A DNA stretch of 64,000 bases from Seison nebaliae. Its lineage: Eukaryota > Rotifera > Pararotatoria > Seisonacea > Seisonidae. The translations under genes were made by a program, and so were the position numbers. How positions within the stretch are numbered: the first letter of the stretch is position 1; each line of letters begins with the position of its first letter. The stretch lies in contig JALJEE010001455.1 of assembly GCA_023231475.1 (NCBI GenBank), forward strand, positions 1 through 64,000, read 5' to 3'. Below the pieces are notes generated by a model. That model was not told the DNA's origin, searched no databases, and saw only the letters and a program-made list of their open reading frames with translations. Positions 50,301 to 64,000 of the stretch are shown here, piece after piece.

Positions 50301-51262
50301 GTCAAAACATAATTGGAAAGATCGTCGCCATGAAATCGATTCATTTTCGCATCAGCCACCAATAAAACTTCAACATAATTCTCTTTCATTATCACATCAC
50401 TCGATGCACGTTTATTTCGATTGATATTAATTTCCTTATTCTCTTTCACTCTCTTCAAATCAGCAACGACGTCATTGGAAAAATTGGAGAGACCACGATA
50501 AATTCTTTTAACAATCAATCGACCACCTAATTTGTTGATGTCATCATTCTGATTAATTTGGATTGATCGTTTATTTCTCGTCTGTTTATCTGGTTCAATA
50601 AAATAATCATAATTCTCATATGAGAAACTACCAAAATTCACATCACCGTAATTGTTGCAAGTACTAAGGAAGACATGAGAATTTGGATCGTGATTCACAT
50701 TTCCAACATAGAAACAATTGTCGATACCAGTAATACTTTGATGATGAACGGTACCGTTCTCATATAAATGTTCGATGGGTAAACGATAACGAGCGAACGG
50801 TTCCCGATCTTTCCAAATTCTCAATTTTAGCGTCTCGTTGAATACGTGGAGATTGATGATGTTGATATGATTAGTGGATCGACGATATCGAGAATGTAAT
50901 TTGTTCGTATTAATCTTCTCGTTGTGAATTGATGGAAAGAATTGATCATCATTATTCGTCTTATTCAATTCGGAGAAGGAGAAACGGAAATAATCGATTT
51001 GGATAAGATCATTTCCCTCATCTTCTTTCGGAGAGATGGTGGTTGAAAGAATTTGATTTTTGAATGAAATGGATGATTGAACAATACCATGAACATCATT
51101 AATGTTACCAAATGGTAGAGTTAAGAAAAGAAATGTATTTATTGTATACCAGACGAAGATGATGGTTGTAATGATAAAGACGACTATTATACATAATAAC
51201 ACATTCACCGCCGATATTGATGAACGACGGCTAATTGCGTTGTAGTCGGTCATTACCGACAT
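41386..51262 (-). CDS. ADAMTS metalloprotease with about 22 thrombospondin repeats
   Basis: Secreted zinc protease acting on extracellular matrix proteoglycans by family. Ten exons join in frame, all with phase 0: 47342-51262, 47124-47291, 45916-47067, 45373-45870, 44900-45316, 42921-43100, 42494-42871, 42245-42442, 41774-42067 and 41386-41607, giving 2475 residues from the ATG at 51260-51262. Order: hydrophobic segment, prodomain ending in a furin-like RNKR, catalytic domain with HELGHVFNLPHD and a Met-turn (VMAPVM), disintegrin-like domain, first TSR (WSEWSQCTRSCGGG), Cys-rich domain, spacer, then about 21 further TSRs. Every intron sits directly before the first Cys of a TSR. The protein ends CFLQPC with no GON domain visible, unlike gon-1/ADAMTS9/20, which it otherwise resembles in TSR number. 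One intron (43101-44899) is about 1.8 kb; the others are about 50-170 nt. The true start may lie in an unseen upstream exon. Confidence 0.9.
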
Positions 51263-51450
51263 ATAACGCTGGAATGTCGACTCATTATCACGCTTCCAAT
51301 GATCTAATCTACTATCAATTTCTATTGAAGAAGCGTGATAATGATCGTCGTCGTTCTCTCCAACCGAGGCCACAGTAATAATAATAACAACAAGAATAAC
51401 TAACGTTAAAAAAGTTGGTAAGTGTAAATCAAATCTATTCTATTTATCTT
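51263..51450 (-). other. Possible alternative N-terminal (signal peptide) coding extension of the ADAMTS gene
   Basis: The ADAMTS frame stays open upstream of the chosen ATG through VASVGENDDDHYHASSIEID and, before that, LPTFLTLVILVVIIITVAS, which looks like a classical signal peptide with cleavage near VAS-V. There is no in-frame ATG before an in-frame stop near 51441. An acceptor-like AAATAG just upstream could join an unseen first exon. The ATG at 51262 also precedes a hydrophobic helix, so two alternative N-termini are possible. Confidence 0.5.
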
Positions 51451-54400
51451 CCAACAATTATTTACAGAAATATGAATGACATTGAACGATTGACGAGATG
51501 CCAATATGAATTCAAAATCGAATATTAATCGAATATTTAATCTATTTCACCCTTTCTCTTCTTTCGCCAAATCACTTCTTCAATTGTTGTTGTTGTTTTT
51601 TTTTCTTGTTGTTATTTGTTGGTTGATAGTGGTGATGGTGATGGTGGTGAGTATGAGAAAATAGTGTTACTGGAATTTTGAACTATTCTGAAAATTGTTT
51701 AGAGAAGTAACTAGGAAAATTGAGAAATTATTGATGGTTTTTCTTCTAAATTTTTTATTGGTATTAAAATCGAAGATGCAATATAATTGCAACATCAACA
51801 GGTGCTATTTCTAATATTGACAATATTCCAATAATTTATAATATTTTCATCAATATTCTGTTTCTCCATCGTTCTTCCACAATACATCATCAATGATGGT
51901 ATAATGTCTACAAGAACTAATCTGTGAGGAAAAATAGAAATTACATTTCACCTTTTAATTAACTTGAAAAAAAAATTAAAAATATAATTAAATTCTTCCA
52001 AATTCCATCTCACACAATTTCTCCATTCTCTGTTTCCTTTTTTTTTACTGATCTGTCTTCATAAACTGCCGATAGGACTTCTTCTCTAAAAATGTCCTAG
52101 AATCATTTAATGTTTCTGATAATGATGACTAAACATTATCTATCTATATTTTTGTATAAACATCTGGTGACCAGTCAGTCAACATATAATGATGTCAATA
52201 AAATATAAAATAAAATATTATTCATAATTTTCCCCGTCACAATATCTTCCACTCCTCGCACTTTCCCAATACGGATTTTTGCGGTAAAATAAATTTACTT
52301 AAAAAACTCGTTTTTGGACAAAACAATTTCATTGAATTTTACGAAAATTTTGATAAAAATCAATTCGGAAACTTCAAACTATAAATTGTAATAACTTGTG
52401 ATTTATTAATGGAACAAACAAATTAATCGGAAACAACTTTTTTTATCCGTCTCATTCCTCCATAATCATTTCCATTACATGTTTTACAAACATATTTATA
52501 TGACTGTCTCTCCACATACGAATCATTTGCAATAGATGATCATAAACAAAAATAACATCAGCAATTATTTCAATGAACCGTTTGAGTGAAGAATATACGA
52601 TTGTCATCATTAAGACCATTCGCTCGACATATTTATTGTTGATGGGCAAACTTGTTTCATGATTCCTTCGATTTGGAGACGTTTTAAGGTCAAGAACGAT
52701 TCGTTAGACGAAAAGAAAGAACTAATTTGAGTTCAATTGAATTCGAGGAGCAGATGTTGTCAACCAATCTAAATTATTTCTTTCATATTTATCATGAAAT
52801 GGAACTTCTTACGTTATGTATTGTCATTCATTATTATATTTACAGATAATAACCACCATCGCCAGGAATGACCTTTAGAAAATTTGGTTATTTTCCTCTA
52901 CGAATCATCACAAACGAATGGCAACAGTCTCGTTATGAAGATAAATTAATGTTGAACATACATATTATACAATAGATGGAATGACTTTGTAATTATGAAA
53001 CTTTGATTCCTTCTAAACTGGAAATAAAGAAAAGGAGAGACCATCAATTGAGCATTGATAAATGATCTTTTTTGTTGGACAATGTCTGGTCTGGTCTGGA
53101 GTAGAATCAATTGACGCTATTTACCCAATTGAATAAAATATAAGATTGAATTGACAATGAGTCGACGCATTATTATTGATGGATGTATTTGTTACAATTA
53201 AAATTAGAATGAAAGGTGAAGAAATGGGAAAGATAATAATCGAGAGAAATTTTATGATTACGTTGGAAGAATTGTTGAATGAGAATAATAAAATGACAAT
53301 CAGTCGATAAACATTAAACATCAGCAAATTATTGGAGAACAACTCAACAATAATAATTTAGTTATTAGAAGAAATATGGATCGTTTCACATATTCGGATA
53401 ATGGGCATGTCATAATCAGTTTAATTAAAGCGTCTACTTTGAGAGTGATATAATTAATAATGTTGACAATGTAATTTGTATTTATGAAAAATAAATCTCT
53501 TGTCGATCTCTGAGGGAAATGTCTGTTTTTCTTTCATAAAATTTAAAGAAGATTAATGGGCCAAATTTGATTAGGTATTTTAATTAAATTATAATTAGAA
53601 TTGGTTTGATATAAATGACCTCTCTATTTCAACGTACGTTCAACCCTTCTCCTCCTTCTCTTCCTCTTCCTTTCCATACACATACCACTTCACTTCTTCC
53701 CCCCTCTGTCTCTCTCTCTATCATCTTCCTGTACGATTGTGTGTGTATGTGGAGGAGAGATGATTTAATGATGAGAAACAATAAAAATTGAAGTTACTAA
53801 TCATGAATAGATAAGATATGCTGACTAAATTAAATTAGGCATGCTTCAATCTTTGAGTCTTGGCGAACATTCATCTGAGAAATTTAAATAATTTGGTGCA
53901 ATCGGATAAGATATGCGATTGAACAGAATATAAGCAGCGGTAAAAACTGAACAAAATCATCGTTCAATAAAAGAAATTATTAGTAAGAATCATCTTTCGA
54001 TTAGCTTGAGAATTATTCGAAATGAATTTCGACTATTTTACATTTTCTGACGGAAGGGATTGCAAATGAAGAATTAACTGTGAAATGACAGACTGGAAAA
54101 GATTGACGAATTAAGTAAATTCGCCGTGAAATTAAACATAAATTCTTTGTATTTCATGACAATTCGATTCGACCATCATTTACGCATTCATTAGAATACA
54201 TTATGTTACACAATTCATCCAAACAGTGTCATTGTACTATTGTCCTTCTGTTTTTAGTGAAATTTTGGTAAAACAGCCGATAAACGGCTATGAACAATGA
54301 CGACATCATCACCATCATTATTATCAACATCGAAATTTTAATTACATTATATGTTTTAATAAAATGAATGAAATCGTTCGATTTCAAATCGAATGAAAGA

Positions 54401-57400
54401 CATTCACTTAGCGTCGACAAGAAAACGATGATATTAGGTGATGATAAGCTCCTTCGAATGGTTAAGAGACAAGCTAATGAACTTTGATGACAATTCTTTT
54501 TCGAACTCGTTATCCATTCTTCTTCTCTTTTAATTATCATACTCTAATTCGGTAATTCTGCCGTTCATCTAAGACTTGATAAGGCGAACAGACGACAACT
54601 CCAATTGTCGTTTGAGACCGATCGAACTTCCCCTAATTAAATTCTAGTTCGAGTCTGAACGCGATGGTAAAAGATGATAAATTAATATGGAGACAATTCG
54701 AAAACTATAAATTCTTCTCAGAAACGAACGAAGAAGACTTATGTTTATTATTATTCAAATTACATTTTTCTTAACTTTCTTCTTCTTCTTCGGTCTGACT
54801 CGAAAGATTTGGCTGAGTAGACAAACCGAAATTTGGTGGACGAGGAACGAGAATTTTAATAAGAGGAAACAATTGTAAATGTGAAGTTTCAAAAATGAGA
54901 AGAGAAGTTTTTAAATTTCTCTTTAATTCTTCTATTATCCATTAGAATAACAACATTTAAACTATCTAACTGATTAAGTTGAATATCAAGTCAACTACAT
55001 ACGCAACTTATACAGAAAGAAAAAGATATTAAATTCATTTTAATCGATTACATTAATCATTAAATTATAAAAAAGGGAAAAATGACTTGCTTATTATTAG
55101 AAGAAGAAAAGTTGACTATTATCATTTTTTGTTAATCAAAATTGATGCCGATCACGATAATAAGAATGGTAACAATAACAATAAGATGCGGAATGATGGT
55201 GAAGACATGGAAGTGATAAGAGGAAAGAAAAGGAAGAGAACGTTATCAGGAATTATATTGACGATTGTCTAGAGAAGACGATAAGGGAAGCCACATCTGT
55301 GAGTATTAAACTGAAGGAAATTTCTTTAATAGAATCAAATGTGGAGGATGTTTAACTGACGGGAGAAGTTGCAGACAAAACTTGGAATTATGGACATCAT
55401 TTCTCAAATCTGCTACTCATGTCGGACATAGTAGCATATTAGAAGTGAGAAGATGGAAGGAAGATGGATTACATTTAATTGATCAATTATAAAACGATAA
55501 TATTTTCTTGCGAATTCAATGAGGAAGAAGCGAAGTGGAACTTGTTAGATGCAACTGGAAGTATGTATTAAGGTAAGTATATGTAAATTGGTGTGATTAA
55601 TTGGAAATCGTTAATTACTTTCCTTAACAGATAGAAATACCGATGAATGTGAAGATGGGTAGATTTGTTATATAAATTGGAGAAGCATCACCGGAAAACT
55701 GTTCACTTCATTGAACTGATGATGATCATCATCATAACTGACGTTGATGAATGGAAAGAAGAGAATAAACCGGGAAAAAAAAACTATAACATTATTCCAG
55801 TGAATGATTCTTGAAGCGTTCTTCTTCCTTTTTTCCGTTCAATGGAAATGTTCACTTTCCTCACGACGGACAAGATGTTCTCTGTTAACCTTCTGCGAAG
55901 GTGAAGCGAATTCAAAGAAAAATGGAAAGACAGTCTAAGATGCCCGTCACTGCTTACAGAATGGATGATGACCGATGGAGAACTACAAACGAAAACTATC
56001 GTCTATCAGATACTGCTAATATACATTCTACTACACACACACACACACACACATACACACAAACATACATAGGGTAGATGTTCGACCTCTCATTTTCCTC
56101 GTTTACCTAGGAATCGTGAGATATCGAATTCTAGACGTTTAAAAGTTGTAAGAGATTAATAATTACTACCGGTAGAAGCAATGAAAATGATGTGAGAAGA
56201 GAATGTCTTCCCCATTTTTCTTAACCTTCACCATTTGCTCAGAGTTGTCGAACTGTTCTCCAATTGATTCTCCTTTCAATTATTTATATTTCCTTCATCC
56301 AAACGAAACTTATTTCATTTATTTCAAATAATTTTGTTTCTTTTTTAAATATCCTTTTCTGTTACCATCGAAAAAAGGAAACTATATTTTCTCCTCATCA
56401 AAACAATCATTATTGAAACTTTATTCATTCCGAAATGCTCGGAGCACTATTATAATTCATTACTCTTCTCCATCTTCTTCTCTTTGTTTGAAGGATGGAG
56501 ATGTGCACGATAGGATAGTTAGACGAAGAGTAAATAGTTCCATTTCTTTGAAATGATTCCATGCAACGAACGGTATGATTTCATCATTCCAGATGTAAAT
56601 AATTCGAATGAAACGGAACTGTATGATAGATTGAAGATTGAAACAAATCATTCATGAGAATCATCGAAAATCTTTGTTTCTACGACTGCCAACATTTCCT
56701 CTTCACTGTCTGGTGAGACAAGTATTCTTATGATCACCAGATTCTGTCTTGGTGATTCCATAAAAATAGCGTCTAACAACATCTCCTCTTCCCATGTGAT
56801 GTAACATTTCTCTTTCATCATCATTTCCGTTTGATATCACAACATCCTTCCCATCTAAATGAGTGAATCAACCTCCATCTTTCAATGACCACTACAAACA
56901 TGCAGCAGCGTTTTTACACTTTAAAGTAAATTAGTTGGAGAGCGAAGGTCGACACACTCATCGGTAACATTATAATTCCTTATAATTATCAACTACTCTA
57001 CTATAAAACTATTGTTGAGAGAAATCATCTTATTTTATCAAATTCCTATTGGCACCATTTCAACATTCGATTACAAATCCTTTCTCCTTAGCTTAAGTTT
57101 TTTAAATAAAATTAAGAATAAAATTCATCGATCAACACATAACGATATATGATAATCAAATGATGATTTATACGATTTAGTAGCAAATTGTCATCTAAAA
57201 ATTAGTCACAATTTTTAACATAAATTAAAATGACATTGTAATACCGGACAGATCATAACTTCATATCAACTTTTTATAAAGAACAATTTTCATCCATAAC
57301 TTTTTCATTTTTTATACAATGTCCTCCAACTTTTCCTTATATTTTCGAGATAATTCTGTTTTTGAAAAAGTGTTTGACCTTATAACATTGTTGGTCATTT

Positions 57401-58799
57401 AAAAATCACTTACTTTTTTTTAGTCGTTCTTCTATCCCCAGAATTACATTCTTACTGTCAAACGTATTAGGTATAAGTGTTATGAGCGAAGTGAAACAAG
57501 GAAGAAAAAACCGATGGTGTTGTTAAGCTGAACTGAACTGATGGTTACTTCTGAAAAAAGTTAAGAACAGTCAAAAACATAATATAAAGGAGAAAAGTTT
57601 CCTAAACAATAAAAAATATAGGCTAAGATTTGTTCTATTTATACTATTAGAACTGTCCCTTGATTCTTAGTGAATGAAATTCTTATATAGGATTACGATC
57701 TGTTCCTCAAGCTACTTTTATAAAATTAAATGGTATTAATTTCAATCATCTGTCATGGATATACTATTTGTAATGTTGAAGGTTTTTTTTTTCTGTAAAA
57801 TGTTCGAGTGAATTCTGAAAGTTCAACATTCAATAATAATCGGAAATCTTTATCGGAATCGGAATATTATTTTATTTGACGAGCACTTCTAAAATCGTCG
57901 TTGATTTCCTTTAATTACTGTTTCCCTTCATATTGTCCTTATGTAATCGGCTGTTAGACTTTCCACTTCAATGAATATCCTGAGAAATTCCACTCTACAT
58001 AATTTGTGTTCGTTGAACTATTATTGACATACGATTATTCGAATATGTTTATTCTCTATGAAAGAACGAAACTACAACTTCTATTTCTTTTAATCGAATC
58101 ATCATCATCATCATCATAATATGTAGGGACGATCATAATTTCTTTTATGTTTCTGAGATTACATCGTTGGAAAGATAACGGTGAAATTTTTAGCAACCGA
58201 ATGAGAAATTACAGAGTGTTCTCATGAGAGATTCATCACGTTCGATCACATCAGTTGTGGTAAGAAAATATAACGATCATTAATCGCTGTCCATTAATTA
58301 AAAGAGATCGTTAAAAGACATTTCCTGAAGAAGAACGGAATAGATGAATCTCAAACTAATGACTCTCATCTACTCTCCACAACAACTTTCACTGCTTTTC
58401 TACAATTTCATTCGAAGTGAGAAAACATAGTTTTCTCAGATTCCAAAAAAACGAGGAGAACCTTCACACAATCTATTTCAGAATCAGAAAAGATAATAGA
58501 AGATCAATAATCAAAGAAGATCATTATCTTCATTCGTTTTGTTGAAACAAATTATTATTTTTCAATAAATAAACAAACGAATTTCTTTCTCAACACATCA
58601 TTGGAAATGTAGAAGCAACTTAATTAACTCATCTTCTTAATTGATTAGATGATGATGATGATGATGATGATAATGATAATGATGATGAAGATGATGTAAG
58701 ATGTGCGAAGGTAAAGAAAGAAATCTGTGAAATTAGAATTTATTTATTTTTCTTCTCAATAACAACAAAATGCTCATTAAGATGAATAAAAAAGGAAAA
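51451..58799. other. 7.3-kb region without a supported gene
   Basis: Only short, unconvincing frames occur. Visible features are simple repeats: a CA tract at about 56033-56065, TCA/ATG tracts at about 58099-58117 and 58648-58695, and a CT-rich stretch at about 53647-53730. The region lies upstream of the ADAMTS gene (-) and downstream of the small zinc-ribbon gene (-), so it may hold ADAMTS 5' exons, a long first intron or distal regulatory sequence. Confidence 0.4.
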
Positions 58800-59156
58800 C
58801 TAATTCTTTTTCTTCAATTTCTCATTTATCGTCTGTTCAAATTTCTCTTGTCCATATTCTAAACGTTTCAATCGAAGCTTCAATTTATTACATTCATCTT
58901 CCACATCCACATCCTTCTCCACTTTTTCTAAACGTTCGTTCCATTTCTCCATATTCACGGGACAGTTAAGAAAGCGATAGAAGAATGAGTGCCAACTCTC
59001 ATCTTTCGACTGTAGAGTGCCGCATCGAACACAAAATATGTTCTTCCCTTCATTCCCGTAGTCTTTTACGACAATATCTTTCTTATTGTAGATTTCACGC
59101 AAACAACTTGTGCATACGAACACTCTTTCCACAGATCGACTGTTCTTCAATTCCAT
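58800..59156 (-). CDS. Small zinc-ribbon protein with C-terminal coiled coil
   Basis: An uninterrupted 118-codon frame with a real ATG at 59154-59156 (MELKNSRSVERVF). Two CxxC pairs, CTSC and CVRC, lie about 25 residues apart (residues about 15-45) and form a plausible zinc ribbon. Residues about 70-116 are charged with heptad-like Leu spacing (LKLRLKRLEYGQEKF), a predicted coiled coil. I do not recognise the family. Protein-like composition, a genuine ATG and paired cysteines make it more credible than the other short frames nearby. It is divergent from METAP2 with 835 bp between the starts. Confidence 0.55.
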   Translation of the reverse strand: MELKNSRSVERVFVCTSCLREIYNKKDIVVKDYGNEGKNIFCVRCGTLQSKDESWHSFFYRFLNCPVNMEKWNERLEKVEKDVDVEDECNKLKLRLKRLEYGQEKFEQTINEKLKKKN

Positions 59157-59991
59157 TATACCTATTAAAATTTATGAATAATCATATCCAAATTAAATTT
59201 GAAAAAAAATAATTTATTTAAAAAATGAAACAACTTTAATTAAAACTTTAATTAAAACTTTAATTGAAACAAATCTTGATTAAAATTATATTTTAATAGA
59301 TCGTAACATCTTTACCATGAATGTCTTAAAACAATCTTAAAAATGAAAACGCTTTTTTATCCCTTATGAATTTGCGTGTTCAGATTCATTTTTCTATACT
59401 CAATACAATCATGATTTAATTTCTTTATACATCCTACTTAACAAGTAGAATACATTAACTTGTAAGTGGAATAGTTGGTAAGAAGAACATAAAAAGGAGA
59501 CGAAATATCGTTTCTAATATCTTTCTCGGGATAGGCTAATAGGTAGGTATTAGGTGTTTGAAGAATGTTATAAATAATTATATAGTTATGAAAAAAAGTT
59601 TGAAATAATAAAATTTTAATTTGAAGCTTAGTATATTCATAAAATTAATAAACCTAGTGCACTAATTATTTAAGCTACGCATTTCAATCATTAATTTATT
59701 GCTCAATATGGGGGAGAATGGAGAAAAGATCTTGGAATTTCGGATGAATTATTTTCAAATGTTAAGAGCATGCTATCATTTCCATCTTTTACTGGTGTGA
59801 AGAGATGACGGATATAACGAAAAAAATTGTCAACATTTTTCTGATCTATCCTTTATTTCGTAGTTGATTATATTTTGTTTTATTATTCGAAAAGAAGATG
59901 TATTTTACGTAAATGTTTTTCTTCTCATTTTCAATTGAAAGAAATTAGAATAACCGTTATTTTTTTATTATTATTGGGAAAATTATTAGAG
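59157..59991. other. Divergent intergenic region upstream of METAP2
   Basis: AT-rich spacer between a - strand and a + strand gene. It contains a short direct repeat of TTTAATTAAAAC units (about 59236-59262). It should hold both promoters. No other feature was recognised. Confidence 0.4.
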
Positions 59992-61773
<1,782 letters not shown>

Positions 61774-62443
61774 ATTATTTCGGAAAACATGAATATTTGG
61801 AAATAACTTAAAATTGATTTTTCATTCGAATTTTCTTGATCTAATGATGGTGAGTTTGGGTTTATTCATAACATATTTGTTTGCCATTCTTCATCATTAA
61901 ATTTTCCTAATAACAATAAATATCATCAGAAATTTATTTTGTTGGATAATTTTCTATTTTGACTTTCATAATTTCCACAAGTCAAAATAATATTATATAC
62001 AACAAATTAAAATATATAATACAATATAATAATAGACATATAACAAAAAAAAAAACTCTAATGAGATTGATTATAATTAGTACATAATATAAAGATCAAT
62101 TTTATGAGATCATTTATTTTCCCAAGTAAACCTTTCGAGACTAAAAAAAATTAAGTAAAAGAATAAAATGAATTAATTATATATAATCCTGTATATTCTA
62201 TTCTGTATGTATTATGTTTTTGTTGTATGTATATCCCATGAAACTAAGAGATCATATATGGTCGCTCCACGAAGTACGACTTTTTTTTTGAAAAATTTCA
62301 ATTCAATTTAACTTTTGATTTAATTTTACTTGTATAACATACAGCTTTATACACACTCACACCATATATGACTTTTTTAGCCTCCAAAGGGTTAAGCTAT
62401 ATTATCTTATTATATATTAATACCTTTATCTTAACATTACAAC
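61774..62443. other. Intergenic region between METAP2 and tRNA-Gly
   Basis: AT-rich spacer with A-runs (62046-62056) and T-runs (62281-62289). No coding feature was recognised. It includes the METAP2 3' UTR and poly(A) signals of AATAAA type (for example near 61914). Confidence 0.4.
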
Positions 62444-62514
62444 GCACTGATGGTTCAGTGGTAGAATGCTCGCCTGCCACGCGGGCGGCCCGGGTTCGAT
62501 TCCCGGTCAGTGCA
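62444..62514 (+). tRNA. tRNA-Gly (GCC)
   Basis: A complete 71-nt cloverleaf. The acceptor stem GCACTGA pairs with TCAGTGC, followed by the discriminator A. The internal promoter boxes are present: A box TGGTTCAGTGG and B box GGTTCGATTCC. The anticodon GCC is at 62476-62478, within a stem CCTGCCACGCGGG-like context typical of metazoan tRNA-Gly. A T-run follows at about 62518-62522 and should terminate RNA polymerase III. No intron. The sequence is close to the human tRNA-Gly-GCC consensus, so it is very likely functional. Confidence 0.97.
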
Positions 62515-62639
62515 TAATTTTTCTTAACAATATAATACCAATTCATATGATAATTATCTTGGAATGATAAAGAATAATTATAGAAAATAAAATATAAAAA
62601 AATAGGAGCAAAATGAAAGAAAAATTATTTGCGAAATTT

Positions 62640-64000
62640 TTTGTGTGCCAAAGACCCTGTCTACAACATCGCCAGAAATAACCGCTCCGGACTAAGAAGG
62701 CTTTCCGACATAGCGTACGACGTCTTCGTCGAATTAAATCTACGAACTGTCTTTTAACGTCCACGAACCGGTCGACTCTCTGGGCTTTCCTTCGCCCTGT
62801 CTTCGACCTGCAAGACCGAATATCGGTTCCGAAGATCGTCCTTTACTCTCTCAATTTTCCTCGTATTTTCGCTTGCAAATGGAGATGGACAAGAACACAT
62901 CATACCAAATTCCCGATTACTCGAGTAGTCCCGATTATTTTCAACTCGAAATATTTCTAATGTGATCAACTCTTCAGGAAGTAACAAGGCCCACGACATA
63001 GACGGGATCTGTCCGAACCTCGTGGAATGTTGTGAAGAGAGACTGTCGCCGTTTCTTCGATTCCATTGACGTGATACCGGCTTTCTCCTCCATAGCAGCT
63101 AGGAACACCGGATATGGTTTTGTGTTTTCTCCGTCAATTATGTTTCTTTTCCATCGTGTCGGTATCAGTCGATCATACTCTGGGAACTCATTTCCTGACC
63201 AACAATAGCGTCAGAGAAGGTTCCATCCTGAGACCTTGGCTTTTCGGCCTCACTCTTGACTAGCTCATTCTCCAATTGAATGAACTTTACAACAACAACA
63301 TTAACGACATGCGAATTCCCGTAGCACTCACATACGCTGACGACATTCTCATATTTGCTACTTCTCGACGACAACTCATTCGAATTCGCGAAAGAGCACA
63401 GATTCTCTTGGCGGAAGTGTCAATTAAGATAAATCCGACGAAAACTGTTGTCGTTTCCACAACTCCCTCTCTCATGAGGAATATCTCTCTTTCTCCTGCC
63501 TCAAATCATACGTTCTTCTCGGAGTTCTTCTCGATTCCAAAATGATGGCATCCGTCTCACTCGATCACATCCGAAATAAATTCGTCTGTGCAACATCCTT
63601 AAATTCGATTGAAGTATCTTCCACTCTCAATCCGAATTCGTCTTTTCTCTTCACTAATTGACTATTTAACTCACTAATATTCGTCTCCAACAGCTCATTC
63701 CTCAGAATGGACATAACTTACAACAACATCGTCCGTCGACTTATCTGCTGCTTCCGAAGAATTAATCGGAATCTTATTTTCGCAGTCACTCATATTCCTC
63801 CATTTCCTATTCTATATTGTCGACGCATTTTCCGCGTCCTAGACAACTTTTCGTCGTCGGGGTTCTTCCTCGATATCTCATCTTTCCTTCAATGCTCTAT
63901 CACGTCGAATCATTCCATCTTCTCTAACACCATTGCTTACTATTCGTTAAACCATCCACCCCTATCAACTGAATTTCGTGAGTTCATCTTCTCGTTCTCA
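62640..64000 (+). mobile_element. LINE reverse transcriptase relic, extends past the window end
   Basis: Read on the + strand: AKDPVYNIARNNRSGLRRL; then SGSNKAHDIDGICPNLVE (the K-A-x-x-x-DGI motif of RT); SVREGSILRPWLFGLTLD before a stop; VALTYADDILIFATS (catalytic YADD); INPTKTVV; and, beyond 63700, NIVRRLICCFRRINRNLIF and HIPPFPILYCRRIF. In-frame stops (near 63261) and frame changes show it is dead. Blocks and order match the relic at 21.9-22.9 kb. The G+C content is visibly higher than in the surrounding DNA, which suggests a younger or differently derived copy. It starts about 125 bp after the tRNA. Confidence 0.75.

Noticed and set aside
52452..52649. 65-codon - strand frame with many Met and Ile
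   Set aside because: It starts with TTG, not ATG, and has no splice context or family resemblance.
54229..54540. 103-codon - strand frame with a hydrophobic segment
   Set aside because: It has an ATG and one membrane-like stretch, but the composition follows local A/T bias, no motif is recognisable and it lies in a gene-free region. Probably chance.
55087..55272. 61-codon + strand frame rich in Lys, Asn and Asp
   Set aside because: Short and low in complexity, driven by GA/AAT-rich sequence; no supporting signal.

Overview
This is a eukaryotic nuclear window. It is AT-rich and gene-dense, with spliceosomal introns (GT-AG, mostly about 44-120 nt), one nuclear tRNA gene and relics of DNA transposons and LINE-type retrotransposons. 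The protein set (cullin-1, transportin, a GCKR-type SIS protein, an ELOVL elongase, a long ADAMTS metalloprotease, MLH1, METAP2, PLD) is that of an invertebrate animal. The AT bias and very short introns fit a small-genome arthropod such as an acariform mite, but this is a weak inference and no species marker is visible.

Layout. 1-2.2 kb is a transposon graveyard on the + strand: a LINE reverse-transcriptase piece, a DDE transposase piece, a hAT transposase tail followed by a hairpin and a hAT-like terminus, and a MULE transposase piece. 3.8-21.3 kb is a compact gene cluster: phospholipase D (-), cullin-1 (+), transportin (+), an unrecognised protein (-), an ARL14EP-like protein (-) and an Nup35-type RRM protein (-). 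21.9-22.9 kb is a second decayed LINE. 23.8-32.0 kb, all on the - strand, holds a makorin E3 ligase, an FBXL13-like F-box/LRR protein, a decayed coding region and an ELOVL elongase. 32-36.2 kb looks gene-free. 36.2-40.4 kb is MLH1 (+) converging on a GCKR-like protein (-). 41.4-51.3 kb is one large ADAMTS gene (-) whose ten exons I could join in frame: 2475 residues with about 22 thrombospondin repeats and no visible GON domain. 51.3-58.8 kb has no supported gene. 58.8-61.8 kb has a small zinc-ribbon/coiled-coil protein (-) and METAP2 (+). 62.4 kb is a tRNA-Gly(GCC), and from 62.64 kb to the end there is a third LINE relic.

The genes form no pathway cluster. They are mostly housekeeping: SCF ubiquitin ligation (CUL1, FBXL), nuclear transport (transportin, Nup35-like), mismatch repair (MLH1), N-terminal methionine removal (METAP2), lipid enzymes (PLD, ELOVL) and extracellular matrix proteolysis (ADAMTS). 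Exon structures for PLD, CUL1, MLH1, METAP2 and ADAMTS were rebuilt by hand from splice signals, reading frame and remembered family conservation. They are predictions without transcript support.
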